A DNA stretch of 64,000 bases from Monilinia fructicola (GCA_008692225.1 VICG01000012.1:1674001-1738000), one strand, 5' to 3'; shown: positions 1 through 12,930, numbered from the stretch's first letter. The notes: a model not told the origin generated them from the letters alone. Numbers and translations: made by a program.

Positions 1-705
1 AAAAGTGTTTGGTACAATCTATTTGTACGTACCGACAGGAGCTAATCCTTGATTCCCCTACATTGAACGAATGGATATCTTGATTCCCTTCTCCAAGAGA
101 CACGTCCTCGTATAGGTAATAATATCTCTGGTATGGATTTGACCAGATTCCAATCTTGCATCTTGCCCTCGACGCCCTCGACAGTGACCTTTATCCGCTC
201 TCGATTCTCGATTCTCAACAGAGAGTTTGGATATCAACGTCGAAAGGGGGATCCCTCTCATCCACCAAACAAGCTTGGAAGGACCGTCGATTGATGATTG
301 ATCCAATTAATATGGAATCCCTAACACATTCAGGGGATTTCTTGACTAAACTCGCTTACAAGGATAATTCCACACCGTCATAGCAGACGTACGTAGAAGA
401 AGCAGCTTGCATTGATTGGATTGGCGGGTGGGCAGTAAAGTAAAGTGAAGTGAAGCTAGTGCCCCTCTTGGATTTTAGTTCTAGCTTGGGCCAATGGAAT
501 GACTACTCGTTCGTCCCTGTTACTGTTACGGTATATCTATCTCTCCTCTGTGCGCACCTTCACCCCTTCACCCTCCCCTTCCCCTTCCACTTCACACTTA
601 GTATCCATACAACTCTTCTTTCTCTCTTTCTCTCTTTCCCACCGTACCACCCACCGACGACGACCAGTACTTTTGTGAGCAATCAAATCATCTCGTTTCT
701 TCAAC
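1..705. other. Spacer and presumed Sec14 promoter
   Basis: No convincing gene is seen; the short open frames here are antisense pairs without recognisable protein character. From about 537 to 655 the plus strand is strongly pyrimidine-rich (runs of CCTT, TCTC and CACC), which is typical of filamentous-fungal core promoters and 5' leaders just upstream of the start codon at 706. Confidence 0.5.
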
Positions 706-2079
706 ATGGCGGCAAATCCTTCCATCAAGCTCGATCCCAAATACGATCATTATGATTTCCCAACCACGTCGCCCACTGCGCAAAGTGGACACCCTGGACA
801 TACTACCCCGGAACAAGATGCCCAGGTTGAACAGTTGAGGTTGAAGCTGGAGGCTGCGGGGTTTACGGAGAGGTTGGATACTTTGACTTTGGTATGTTTG
901 TGTTGTGCTGTTTTGTTCGGTTCGAGGTGCTGCAGCATCGAGCTTGGCTGGATCTCAAATTGCTGCATCTTGATTCTGCAGATGAAGTTCAAGATTCACC
1001 CTCTCTTCTCTTGATGATCGCTCGATGTTCTGCGGGGGGTATGGGACAGAGGGATACTTGCTAATCATTATCTATCTACAGCTTCGATTCTTAAGAGCAC
1101 GCAAGTTCGATGTCGCACTTTCTGAGAAGATGTAGGGCTCCCTCAATTTTTACACCTGTTTTCTTGGCTTTGGATACTGGATGGGCAAGTACTGATTGAC
1201 TGTGGGATAGGTTCGTGGAAGCTGAACAATGGAGAAAAGACTTCGGACTCGATGAGCTCGTTCGCACCTTTGATTACAAGGAGAAGGAGGAAGTTTTCAA
1301 AATACTATCCTCAATACTACCATAAAACTGACAAGGTACGTTTCCCTCTCCTATCTTATCGACCATATCCTCACACCAACATCATCTAATCACATCTCCC
1401 ACCTCAACAGGATGGCCGTCCCGTTTACATTGAACAAATGGGCAACATCGACCTCAACGCCATGTACAAAATCACCACCTCAGAACGCATGCTCCAAAAC
1501 CTCGCTGTTGAGTATGAAAAAATGGCCGACCCTCGCCTCCCAGCCTGTTCCCGCAAAGCTGGATCACTCCTCGAAACCTGCTGCACAATCATGGATCTCA
1601 AGGGCGTGGGCATCACAAAGGTCCCTTCGGTCTACGCATACGTCAAACAAGCATCGGGCATGTCTCAAAACTATTACCCCGAGCGCCTCGGGAAATTGTA
1701 CTTGATCAACGCCCCGTGGGGTTTCTCCACCGTCTTTGGCGTGGTCAAGGGATGGTTGGATCCTATCACCGTGGAGAAGATCCACGTCTTGGGAACGGGA
1801 TATCAAAAGGAGTTGTTGGCCCAAGTTCCCAAGGAGAACTTACCCAAGATCTTTGGTGGTAGCTGTGACTGCAAGGGTGGGTGTGCGCTGAGTGATGAGG
1901 GTCCCTGGACAGATCCTGCTTGGGCCAAACCTCCCAAGTGGGCATCTGCCGAGAAGGCAAATGGAGAGCAGGCCGTTATCAACACAGAGAACGTGAACCC
2001 TGGCACAGTCCCTACTGAAACCACGGCTCCAGCTCCAGTTCCTAGCGAGGAGGGTGTGCAAGCGCCGGTTGCTCAGTAG
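706..2079 (+). CDS. SEC14: Sec14-type phosphatidylinositol/phosphatidylcholine transfer protein (one frame break)
   Basis: CRAL-TRIO lipid-transfer protein that exchanges phosphatidylinositol and phosphatidylcholine and supports Golgi secretion. Exons: 706-891, 1082-1131, 1211-1335 and 1411-2079; all introns are GT-AG. Exons 1-2 give the CRAL-TRIO N region ([11 protein letters not shown]), and exon 4 gives the lipid-binding domain with [30 protein letters not shown] and INAPWGFS, all hallmarks of Sec14. The tail is fungal and variable, ending in a Pro/Ala/Glu-rich stretch. The conceptual protein is 342 aa, somewhat longer than the roughly 300 aa of yeast Sec14. Exon 3 does not read through: at the AAAA run 1299-1302 the frame must skip one A to reach the conserved [11 protein letters not shown] block; uncorrected, a stop follows at about 1323. 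Both flanks are conserved and their splice phases fit, so an extra base in this assembly is likelier than a dead gene. Confidence 0.93.
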
Positions 2080-3148
2080 ATGTATATATGGATTTTGGGG
2101 AAGCTGGCGTGCGGCGAAGGAGCAGGTGTTGTGGTGTCGGATGGAGGAGTGGTGACATGGAGATGGGATGGGGAGCATAGTACATGTGGAAAAGTGGAAA
2201 CGCCTCAAAGACGAATGCCAGCATGGCAGATGGAGCGAGATGAAAGCATGCGAGCGCGTGATGGCGAAGTCTGGCATGGCGATAATTTCTGAAGATTTCT
2301 TTTTTCGGGAAATCCCAGGGGGGACAGAAAGAAACCAAACTTTAGATATGGCATGGGTACATTTTATATTTTTGAACAGTGGTCTTGTCTTGTCTTGTCT
2401 TGTTTGACTTTGATATGATGATATGATACACTACATCCAGTTCCCAAGCAATAAGTAACATACCATCCACCACTCTTGATATATATACGCGTAAGGTGAT
2501 CCTCCCTTCACTTATTATACACCGACCCAGATACTCAACTCAGATATCCTAAATTCTAATTCATCGTATATATATATACCCATCGACCCATCGACCCATC
2601 CACCCATCCACCCATCCACCCCTCCACTCATTCACCCCTCCATCCACGCACCACTCCAATAAATCAAAATAACATAACATACAATCAAAATAAATCAATT
2701 CAGAACTACTCGTCGTATATAAAATCAAAACAAAATAAAACGATGACCAGTCCTTGGGAATCGGCCTGTTTATCTATCTATCTATCGTACCTGTGATGAC
2801 GGTAGGTAGATTGCATTTGAGAGGATGGGAGGGAGAGGGAGAGGGAGAAGGAGAGGGAGAGGGCGAGTAATGCCGAATCAACGCGACTAAAACTCCTCCT
2901 CCTGCTTCCTACCTCGATGTTGGATATTTTTTCGGGGTTGGGGGGAGGGGAGCCAGGGGGGGTGCGTTTATTTGCTTATTCGTTTGTTTGTTTGTTTGTT
3001 AGTTTTGTAATTATTCTATTATACGCGGGCGGGTTTTAAAAGAGGCATACAGTAATTAGTTCTAATTACACGAATATAAAAACTTATATTATCTAACGAA
3101 ACCTCGATAATTATGATTTCATATGATTTATATATATATTGTAGATTT

Positions 3149-3272
3149 AGTAAGTAAGTAAATAAGTAAATAAGTAAGTAAATAAGTAAGTAAGTAAGTA
3201 AATAAGTAAGTAAATAAGTAAGTAAATAAGTAAGTAAATAAGTAAGTAAATAAGTAAGTAAATAAGTAAGTA
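3149..3272. repeat. GTAA/ATAA compound tetranucleotide microsatellite
   Basis: About 124 bp of alternating AAGT and AAAT units on the plus strand (taagtaagtaaataagta and so on). The mix of two tetramers differing at one base suggests a slipped array with point-mutated units that were themselves spread by slippage. Confidence 0.9.
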
Positions 3273-3361
3273 TAGGAACAGGTATGTACAGTAAGTCCAC
3301 GTATTATTGATTTATCCGAGGGAGGGTGAGGGTAGGGTGGAAGAGCAAGAGAGATGAATGA

Positions 3362-3395
3362 GAGTCAAGTCAAGTCAAGTCAAGTCAAGTCAAGA
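3362..3395. repeat. AGTCA pentanucleotide array
   Basis: Six to seven tandem AGTCA units in the Sec14/eIF2B epsilon convergent spacer. Confidence 0.85.
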
Positions 3396-3439
3396 AAAGA
3401 AGCATCCATGAGATTGTAAGCTTCGTTTATTCATATTTT

Positions 3440-3463
3440 GATCCTGATCCTGATCCTGATCCT
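3440..3463. repeat. GATCCT hexanucleotide array
   Basis: Four tandem GATCCT units, about 90 bp past the stop codon of the minus-strand eIF2B epsilon gene and so probably in its 3' UTR. Confidence 0.8.
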
Positions 3464-3552
3464 ATGGAGTCGTGGACCTTGCATGTAAAGTGCAACTTTC
3501 TATCTAGCTAGCAGTGTTCGTATGCGTATTGATTTTCGATCGCTCCGAGGAT

Positions 3553-5854
3553 TTACTCGCTATCTTCCTCTTCGCTGTCCTCGTCGTCGTCGTCGTCGTC
3601 GTCTTCCTCGCTACTCTCCTCACTCTCCGCCTCTCTCAACCACTCTATAAAAACCGCCGTCTTCTCCCTCACCTTCTTCATCTCCTCGTCTTCTCCACTC
3701 TCCGCATCCGCCTCCCCATTCTTCCCCTTCCCCTTCCCCTTCCCTCCTACTCCCTTCTCCGCATCCTCCCACCACCCAAGAATTGCCTCCTCACCCACAA
3801 TATCCCTCTCGTAAAGTTTCTGACACAGACTCGCCATCACCGCACCCGCATTCTGTTTCCCCACCAATCCCTTTTGTAAACAAACCAAAAAATTCCTTCA
3901 TCCCCTCCTCTTCCTTCTCAATACCAATAGCTACTTCATTCAAGAACTTTTGAGCCCCCGCAACATTTAATGCTTGAATCGTGGCTTCGCTTGCGTTTTT
4001 ACTACCAGATGTAACCGATTCCGCGATGAATTTTGTGAAAGCGGCTGCGATGGCTCGGCGGATCTGATAGTCATCTGCATCGTTACTGAGTCTGAGACCC
4101 ATGAACTCTAATTTCGCACTGTCGAAATCGCCATTTTCTCTCAGAGTATCGAGGAGACCTTGAACCGCGTCGTGATGGAAAGTTTCCGAGGAACCTTGAC
4201 CATGTTCATCATCAGAAATAGAACCTGCAAAACTTGAATGTCGGGAGCGGGTGTCAATCTCGCCAGCAGATAGTTCAGATGAGACGGTGGAGATGGATTC
4301 GCTGGATAAATTGAGATGTTGGGTTGAGTATATGAGACTAGAGTGAAAGGCGCTAGATTCTTCATCTTCAAACTCCTCGTCGTCGATAAATTCATAGCCT
4401 TCTCCACCTTCCCCGACGATTTTGAAATCAGTGGGTGTTGGCTCTGATGTATCATAATCATCCTTTACTTTCTGTCCTGTTGTGATGCGTGATCCTTTAG
4501 TGATTTCCTTCCCATCAGTTATTCTCACACCAAATGAAAGAAGCGATCCTTCAGTGACCTTGCATCTCTGCCCAACCAAAACATTATTGGCGATAATTGA
4601 CTTCTCCACAAATGATCCATCACCAACGACTACATCGTCCCAAATGTAAGCATTCTGAATCGTGACATTCTTCCCGATTCGACATCCCCGACCAATAGTA
4701 CTATTGATAATCGTAGAACCATCTCCTACACTTGTACCTGCCCCTAGGACTGTCCTCTTACCAATCTTACATGTTCGAGCTAGGATAACGCCATTTTCTT
4801 TGCAAAATCCACCTCGTTGAAATTTATAAGTCTGTCCTGCAACTAAATTGCTATCTGGGACAAGAGGATACGTCCATCTTCCCAGCACATCCTTGGTTAT
4901 AGCTTCGTATGCTTGTAAGTTAAACGCTCGAGCGGCGTAATGATCCGTCACAATCTCGGTATGGATGGTTTTTCCATTTAGCTCATAATCCTTTAACACT
5001 CCATGTAAGAAATGCCTTCTCGGAACTTCGTAATCGAAAGATTCTGCCCATAGTGCCAGTACATCTGGTGTACAAATATCGATGCCGCAGTCAATAAAGT
5101 CCGTTCGAATCTCGATTTCAGAATTTTCTGCAATTAGATCAGGATCCAGACTAAGGTATTTATTCGATTGCAGTGGGTTCATCTCCTCGTAATGAAGACA
5201 TCGATTCTGCGTAGGATCCAGGACAAACACGGGCGTGATACCATTCGACTTCGTCCTATGATCTCCCAGCCCGCCCGACCTCAAAACCATGGTCATAATA
5301 GCATTCTTATTGGCATATCTTCGTGCTCTATGCGCAGCCAATGCAGCATCGATCGGTAAATTTGAGACCAAATCCCCATGAACCAGAAGGAAATCCCCAG
5401 TAATCCAATTTCGCGCATCCAGGTCTCGCATAGCATCACCTACCGAATGAGCCGTGGTTTTGACAATCATAAGTTTGCTGAAAGGTGAAGAGGGCGAAGT
5501 TTGCGGATCCCATTTAGAATTTTGGAGGTATTCTTCCACGGCTTCGGTATGTGCTCCGCAGTATATGTAAACGTCTGCGACGCCGGACATGGCCAGGAAT
5601 TCGAGGGTATATTCGATGAGAGGGGTATTCGCTAGAGGCAATAAACATCTGGGTGTATCCAGTGTGAATGGATTGAACCTCGTCTCGAACGAATCCGCAA
5701 GTATAACAGCTTGCAAACTCTCATCCCTCTCGTCTTCCTTCTTTCCCCCTCCACCTGCTACGGCACCTTTCTTTCCTTTCGCCCCTCCTTGTGCCCCTTT
5801 CCCCCCTGCTCCGCCGGCATTTTTGGCGGGCTTTGAGGGATGTGACTGTGCCAT
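3553..5854 (-). CDS. GCD6: Translation initiation factor eIF2B subunit epsilon (one frame break)
   Basis: Catalytic subunit of the eIF2B guanine-nucleotide exchange factor, which recycles eIF2-GDP and is a target of translational control. The gene is a single exon starting at 5854. Domains in order: a low-complexity Gly/Lys N-terminus; a nucleotidyltransferase-like domain from about residue 45 (QAVILADSF, PRCLLPLANTPLIEYTLEFL); left-handed beta-helix hexapeptide repeats around residues 340-450 (IGKRTVLGAGTSVGDGSTI); an acidic linker; and a C-terminal W2/eIF5C HEAT domain with WWEDAE and a poly-Asp/Glu end. The first frame runs off-register near the TTTT at 3872-3875 (AAAA in the mRNA). Skipping one base joins KEFFGLFTKG to LVGKQNAGAVMASL and restores the W2 domain, for a 766-aa conceptual product. 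W2 carries the exchange activity, so the sequence as written would be a null allele. Confidence 0.94.
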
Positions 5855-7044
5855 ATTCGCTTGCTTTTCTGTTTCTTTTCTTCGGCAGGTGAGAAAGCCT
5901 CTCGTTGTATTTGGGATAATCTTTTGAAGATGGCAATTCGTAGAGAAAATGAAATGTCAAAAGGATCTAATATAATTCCAGAATTATAGAAATCAACGAA
6001 TCGAGGAGACAAATAATTGATTCGTAGGTTGACTCACTCGCACGCAGCCTTTCCCTAGCTTTCATCGATTAATTTTTAGATTCGAAGTATGTACATAGTG
6101 GGGTTGGAGTCAGCCGCACCTAACCCTTGACATTATTCTTTTCAGCCTTGCAAGTACTGTCAGCCTCGTACGTCTCTCCTTGCCTCGTTTCGCTTCCTCG
6201 ACGGCTCACTGCATATAGTCTTTTGAAATCTAGACCTCGGGACCTTCAAGTGGGCTGATGATCTAGATTTCCTTAATGTTTACCGCATATATATAAATAA
6301 ATATAAATATCAGCTATATTCCTTCATGCTCATCACTTCTATCTCATCAAATTATTAGTTGAGTTGTTCAAGTTTTTTGTATTTTTTTTCTACATTAAGT
6401 ATGACTGATTAACTTTCAATCATTGTATTTTCTACAAACTTTTCCCAAACACTTCAACTAGTTTTACCTTTCCATCTCTTTGCATATCAACAGAACCAGC
6501 ATTGATCTCCCTTGTTTAACATTAAATCACGCATGTATAAATCGTTCCCATTTCCCATGTCAACGCCACCCATCCATGCATCCATATACTCCCCATCCCA
6601 AATGGAACCATGCCATGATTCGCATCTTGATTTTCTATCCTTTAACACCGAGATGCCTTCGTGGCTCGCCGGGTATCGTTCTCACCAAGCCATCCTGTTA
6701 TGCGAAAGAAATATTTCAGAGGTTACTATGTGAGCTTTTGATGTCCAAAAAGGACGTTTGTCCAGTAGCGGTTATGCATCCTAAACCAGGAACAGAGAAA
6801 AATATACATATAAAGGATGAATTTAATTTAATAGTGACGAGGAACAGGAAAGCTGAGGATTGATCTGCCGGGCAGTATACATCAAGTAGAGGATCGAAGA
6901 AAGGACTGAAAGGGGTAAGTCGACGGCCTTTTTCAATTGATCCGGAACGGTCTCGGGCCTTGCATGATTTCTGGTTGGCCGAGTTACCACTTTTCATGTT
7001 CCTTTTGTGAAACAACGGTAGGAAACACCTAAAAAAACATTCAA
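5855..7044. other. Spacer between eIF2B epsilon and Skn7
   Basis: Contains the eIF2B epsilon promoter and leader (from 5855 upward) and the Skn7 3' flank (about 6850-7044). The middle part (about 6280-6480) is AT-rich with ATATATAAATAAATATAAAT. Small open frames at 6480-6860 have no protein-like conservation that I can recognise. No gene is called. Confidence 0.5.
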
Positions 7045-9366
7045 TCATTGCTGGAAGTTTCCAGGCTGAGCATACATTCTCTGACGTTTTGGATCGGGGT
7101 TGCCATCTGGAGTACTGGCAGCACTCAGATCGGATATGCCCCTCCGATGTGGAGGTCTCTGATTATTTAAACTCGAAATGGATGGAGGAAAGCCAGATTG
7201 AGGATGAGGGTGCGTTGGGGTTACAGAATAAGATGGGTCTCGCATGCCATTAGATTGCATGGTAGGCTGCATATAACTACCTGGAGCCGAGGTCACAACA
7301 GGAGACCCTCCCGGTAACTGAACAGGCGACTGCCAGGATGTAGCTGTTTGAGGTGACTTTCCAGAAGACGCATCGTCTACTATCGATTGGGTCGCGGTTA
7401 ATTGACCCATGTTCAAACCTATTGGGGTGTGGGATTGGCCTGGTGTGACAAACCCTCCCGGATGTGACATTTGCCTAGGGCTTGAGAAACCAAGCGTTGG
7501 CGCCTTCTTCCGGAAATGTGCCAAGTGTTTCTCAAGAGCCTTCATCATACCCTCTTTCGTAAAAGGCTTGGGCAGGACGTCATTCATGCCTAATTAAGTC
7601 AATTATTTGTCAAGGGAAAAGAATGTTGCGTGGTATCACTAACCATAACGGAAGTACATCTCAATATCGTCAGTTCGAATGTTCGATGTCATTGCAATGA
7701 TAGGAAGATTTGCACGCATTTCTCGTATGCAAACAGTCGCAGAAACTCCATCAAGGTGAGGCATAATGATATCCATCAAGATGAGATCGAAATGATTCTC
7801 TGCACCCAGGTTTATTTTGCTCACTGCTTCGAGTCCATCACGCTGTTGAAGTGTAAGCTTAAAACATGCAAAATCTTGACGGGCGCGAATGTACTCACAG
7901 CTATATCAACTCCACACTCAAAAGATTCCAAAAATTTAGTACCGATTCGTGCGCACACCTGATCATCCTCAACCAACAATATCCTAGGTTTTTGATCACC
8001 CCAGATTGAAACCGAACCTTTTTTACGTGGACCAGAGGTACGTGCAGGTTGAGGTACTAAGTCTGTGGGGGGCATACTGTCGCGCGGCATTAATCCTGAA
8101 GGGGGAAGTGCGTATGGAATGTTATTGGCGTGCTGTTCATCAATTGGATCAATGCCGTTTATAGCACCAACGGGATAGACCAAATCTAGTTCTGACTTGT
8201 CCATAGAGTACCCTGTCGGGGCACTAAGTGATTCTGACATCGGGGGCATTGAAATAAGACCTCCTGGATCGTTCGGGGGAGTCGAGTAATCTGTTCGTAA
8301 GTGATGATCGTGACTCATTTGTTCTAGCTCTTTACTGGGATAATTTTCGGCTGAGAGTTGTCCAAGGAGGTTCTGAGCTTGCATCAATGGAGTCGACGGA
8401 TGATTATCATCCGTTGGTCGACCGAGCATGTTGGGCGCAGTACCATTCGAAAGCGCTCCCGCCCTCCCACTTCGCCGTTGAGCGTCTTGGTTGAACAAAT
8501 GTCCAAACATGCTACGCATAACCCCGTCATGGTTTTTAATAAATTTCTGACAATCAACAACTTGTTGCAATAGCATGACATTAAGCTGTGCTAGATCCTG
8601 ATAATTGCGAGATAGACCCTGTAGTTGTTGTTGAGTGGCCATGAGTTGACTATTCAAAAGGTCCATTTGCTGTTGAGCATGAGCTGGATACGTCTCTTCA
8701 CTACTTTGAGCAACCTTTCTGGGAGCTGGTGCCTTCCGTCTGATGTTGTCTAGTGAATCTTTTTTGTTCGCTTGAAATTCGGGATGTTTAAATTCCCAGG
8801 CCTGGAGGTCAATTAGTTTGTAGTCTTGTACATTTAGAAATACCACGCACATTTTGCCCATATGGAGACTGCGTATTGTCTTCATTATTTTGTCGAACTT
8901 TGTGGAAATCATACTTGTTGAGTTGTCTAACAAAACTAGCAAAGTTGCTGTGCTTGAAGTGCTTCGGGAGAATTTGTTTGGTGAACTTCTCGTTCTATGA
9001 ACATACATGTTAACAATAGACAACTCTCAGTTCCCAAGGCGAAGACGTACTTCAAGAACCACGAAACTCTCTCCTCCCTCACCCCACCGTACTATAGATT
9101 CATATGATGGATCTTCGAGCATTCTAAAGGATTTGCAGATTAGCGGGTTATCGCATAAACAATTATCCATCCAAGGAATGTGAAGAAATATTCGCTCACT
9201 TATATAACTTCCGGACCTATGAGAACATGTTAGTGATTGGGAAGTATCTCGAGGGCCGTCGAGTCGCGAAAAGGTACAAGTTAGACGCAGAGTACAGAGC
9301 CGTACTTACAAAGTCGCTGGAGTTGTTGGCGGAAGGGCCAGCCATATCTCCACCCTTCTCCATCAT
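7045..9366 (-). CDS. SKN7: Skn7/Prr1 stress-response transcription factor (HSF domain plus response regulator)
   Basis: Terminal output of the fungal two-component phosphorelay, acting in oxidative and cell-wall or osmotic stress responses. Seven exons on the minus strand: 9366-9310, 9216-9200, 9123-9051, 8994-8851, 8801-7899, 7842-7644 and 7589-7045, giving 645 aa. The HSF-type DNA-binding domain spans roughly residues 17-115 ([38 protein letters not shown]). A Gln-rich coiled coil lies around residues 130-195. The receiver domain starts near residue 370 with the acidic pocket E375/D376/D377, phospho-acceptor D422 (LILMDIIMP), T450 (IAMTS) and K472 (LPKPF), so every phosphotransfer residue is present. 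Exon 2 is only 17 nt and would be missed by ORF-based annotation. The start could be either of two adjacent ATGs (9366 or 9363). The frame is intact throughout. Confidence 0.96.
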
Positions 9367-10743
9367 CTTGACGCTCCTTGTCCGATGACAGTAATATCAA
9401 AAGATATTATGCCCGTCCCCCAAGTGACGTGATTTGTCGACGATAGTGTCGAGGATAAACCTCTATATAGATGGATAAAGAGGGTAAAGGAAGGACGATG
9501 AATCGAAAGTACTTGGTAGTACAAATGACCTTTTGCAGATGCACGGGCCGTCCTGTCGGTCGAAAAAATAGTGCCTTAACGGTAGGTACTGGAGGCCCTG
9601 GACAACAAATACATGGTTAACGGGAAGTCATTTCGAAAATCCCGGAGGATTATTTGAGTAACGAGATTTAACGATGATGATGAAGATAAGGTGATAATCG
9701 AGGATATGGATCTGGATATGGATCTGGATATGATGTGATGTGATGTGATGTCTCGTCTTTGCTGTTCCCCAGAGGTCGGAGGGGTATCGATATCGGATAA
9801 TGACTTACAGGTGATAATTGAGGAAAGGAGGGAATGCAAAGTCTAGAACGGAAGGATTCAAGATTTGAAGAGATCTAGCTGGTCTGGCTGGTCTGGCTGG
9901 TCTCCAAGATGGCCCGGATCTAGAACTCGAGGGAACAAGAGAAGGAAAGAAGAGAAGAGAGAGAGAAGGTTTGTTGATGCGTATGTGCGGCTTGCGGCGT
10001 GCGGCTTGCGGCTTTGCTCTATTTCAAATGGAGTGTGACATTGCAAGGTGGATGTAGGGCAGGGCAGTGTTGCAGTACGGAGTAGATGAGATAAGGAGAT
10101 GCTGGGCAAATGGTTAATGGTTAATGGTTAATGGTAGATGGTACAGTACTGTATGTGCTATGTACGGAGTACTGTACTGCACTCGAGTAGATGGCAGACG
10201 ATGATAGGAACTAGGACTGGGACTGGGATTGGGACTGCGACTGCGACTGTACGGAGTAAGTGATGAATGAAGTCAAAGAATGATTTAATCTATTCAATTT
10301 ATTAACTTTATTAACTTTATCAAATCGACTCTATGATGGGAAAGACTAATCAATAATAATAGCAAAAAAGTAAAACTAATCCTGGTGGAAGTGGGGATTT
10401 CTTTCGAGTTAACGATGTGATTAAGGTGATGGCTAGATGGCTAACCTTGGAAGAACTGACTAACTTATGACTAAACTCTAGTGGGAAGAAACCTTACCTA
10501 TATTAGACGAGGCTAATCCCGATAGGGGTCCATGGTGGACGGAGCCGGGGTGTGTTTGTAGCTGTATTCGATGTATAGCGATTATATATGTATGTAGTAT
10601 GTAGTATGTACTCTATAGAAGTGTATGGAGTATATATAATTATATAATTATATAACTATAAATGATGGATATATATAATAATATATACTTAATAATATAC
10701 TTATATATGATAATATATACTTGATAATATACTTATATATATA

Positions 10744-10784
<41 letters not shown>

Positions 10785-10830
10785 TTACTACTACTACTAC
10801 TACTATCACTACTACTACTACTACTACTAT
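10744..10830. repeat. TAC trinucleotide microsatellite
   Basis: About 29 TAC units with three interruptions, flanked upstream by AT-only sequence. It generates spurious poly-Thr and poly-Val reading frames on opposite strands. Confidence 0.92.
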
Positions 10831-12930
10831 GTATATTAACAACATGCATTATTACCACGGATCACTAGGTACCCAAGCACTAACTAATTCTTTTGATTTA
10901 TTTTCCCTCTTTAATCTATCTACCTGTCGGTATTACAGTTTACTACGATGCTTTAGTAGTATTGCACAGCACCTAGATAGATATAGTATACTCGATCTTA
11001 TTTGCCGATATGAAGGTTTGGAAGTTTGAAAGTTTCTATCAACCCTGAGAACATAGAGAGAGAGATGAACACTGACTGGATGGATGTAGACGGACGGAAT
11101 AACTCTTTCAAGTACAGAAAGTGATGAGCCCGCAATAAAAAAAACACGTACATGGGGTGGAAGGAGAAAAGAGAAAAAAGGTTTGTTTGTTCCATTGGTT
11201 CGAAAGATGAGGCAAAAGGGACCATATCCGAAGGGAAGAAGGCGAATGAGGTGTTGGGAAAATGGTGAAGCCGCGGTAAAGGATTCGAATAGGGACCATC
11301 CACTACTTGTTAATTTATTTGATCTTTTCGGAAGAGATCCCCGGAGTAAATAAGATTATGAGTTTAGCTGGTGATAGGATGATCGTGATACCTTGAACCC
11401 TGATTATGGTTACAGGATGCTGCCCAGGTGTAGTTATTGTACTGTAGTAGGATACTAAGTACGGAGTAATACATACATACTCCATACAGGACAGTAGGTT
11501 GGAAGTTGGGACTTCATCAATTGGGACCTGAGTTAAGTTTGTTCAGTTGTCCCAAGTTCCTAGCAGCTACAATAAATAGAAACGATTGTGATTATTATAT
11601 CGGTCCGTATAGAAGGTATATAAAGAATCTTACTACACATTGCACAATATGAACTCATAGTAATATACAGATTAGTAAAAGACTCCGAGAGGGCAGTGAA
11701 AGCCGTAAGTAAGGAAGGTAAAGAAGGTAACGAAGCTAACGAAGGGAACGAAGGGAACGAAGGTCAAGAAGGTTTCAGTAAAAGATTCTGGAGTATCTGT
11801 GTCTGTATCTGTATCTGCATATGCTTTCTCCTTTACAATCTAATCGCCGATATCCACTTTGATGTGTTGTTAACTTGTTAATAAGTCAGGTTGATGAAAA
11901 ATTCTTTTCCTTCTGAGTCCTGACTGACTCTACTCGGGGATGTACTATGTAGTATGTACTATGGACGGAGTACTGACTGTACTGTATGGTATCATTGGTA
12001 TGTGCTTTTCGGTACGAACCCCTTCATTTGACTTCCACCAAACAGATCGAATTGAAAGCTGGACTTACAATATGCCATGTCGTTTGTTATTTTTTACATA
12101 TTGAAGAAAAAAAGAAAAGAAAAAAAACTTGTACTGCCCAGGTGAACCTTGGAGGACCAGCTGGTGCTAGTCACCCTTTAGTTTGAATACAGTATTGATA
12201 AAGATAATCCACGATCGGATAAATACCGACCAGTACCCTCCTTTTAAATCAATCTTTCAACTCTTTTAAATCGTAACCCCTTGTTGGTGTACCTCGAACC
12301 GAGTCTTATGGTGTGTTCAATGATCGTCATCAAGCATAATCACAATTTCTGTTTTCTAATTGAAATCCCTTAAACGAATAAAGAATAACGAATAACGAAT
12401 AACAAATGATTGAAAGGTTTCTACTATATTACTATCTGTATATTATTATCATTACTGAAAGGAAGCTTGCAATTTTATCCTTAGGAAGCGCTACCGTACT
12501 TTGTTTATAACCAATCCTGTTCTCTTTTAGAGGTGGACTCGGATCTTCTTTATATCAATCATTAGATTCATTACATATAATCCACCCCCCTTTATCCGAT
12601 CAATGAAAAACTCAATAAAACAAACCACCGTTCAGTAATCAACCAAACCAAACCACACCAAACGTTAAACTCGTCCACTTTCGGTTCAATCGGTTCAATC
12701 GGTTCGGTTCAAACATCTGAAGGCAAAGGCCTGCCTTCCTTCCATTTTGACTGGGGTTCCAAAGAGCTGGGAATGACTAGGCATGACGCAGTGAACAGTC
12801 ACAAGCGAGGGGTTGCACCAATGACCCTTTATACTGTACTGTCCTGTCCTGTACACTGTACAGTACGTGTTTGTCGGATATGGGCACAATTGCGCATTGT
12901 GGATGAACCTCTTTTTTACTTGGCCCTTTT

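Larger units (their letters stand above)
2080..3552. other. Convergent spacer full of simple repeats
   Basis: Lies between the 3' ends of Sec14 and eIF2B epsilon; no gene is seen. It holds a run of low-complexity tracts: CCCATCCA-type repeats (about 2577-2625), CTAT repeats (about 2770-2787), GGGAGA purine repeats (about 2828-2866), a GTTT tract (about 2980-3003) and three distinct tandem arrays listed separately. The apparent 93-residue antisense frame at 3019-3300 is only the translated tetranucleotide repeat. Confidence 0.6.

Noticed and set aside
3019..3300. 93-codon antisense frame rich in TYLL
   Set aside because: Produced by the GTAA/ATAA tetranucleotide array, with no start context or homologous domain.
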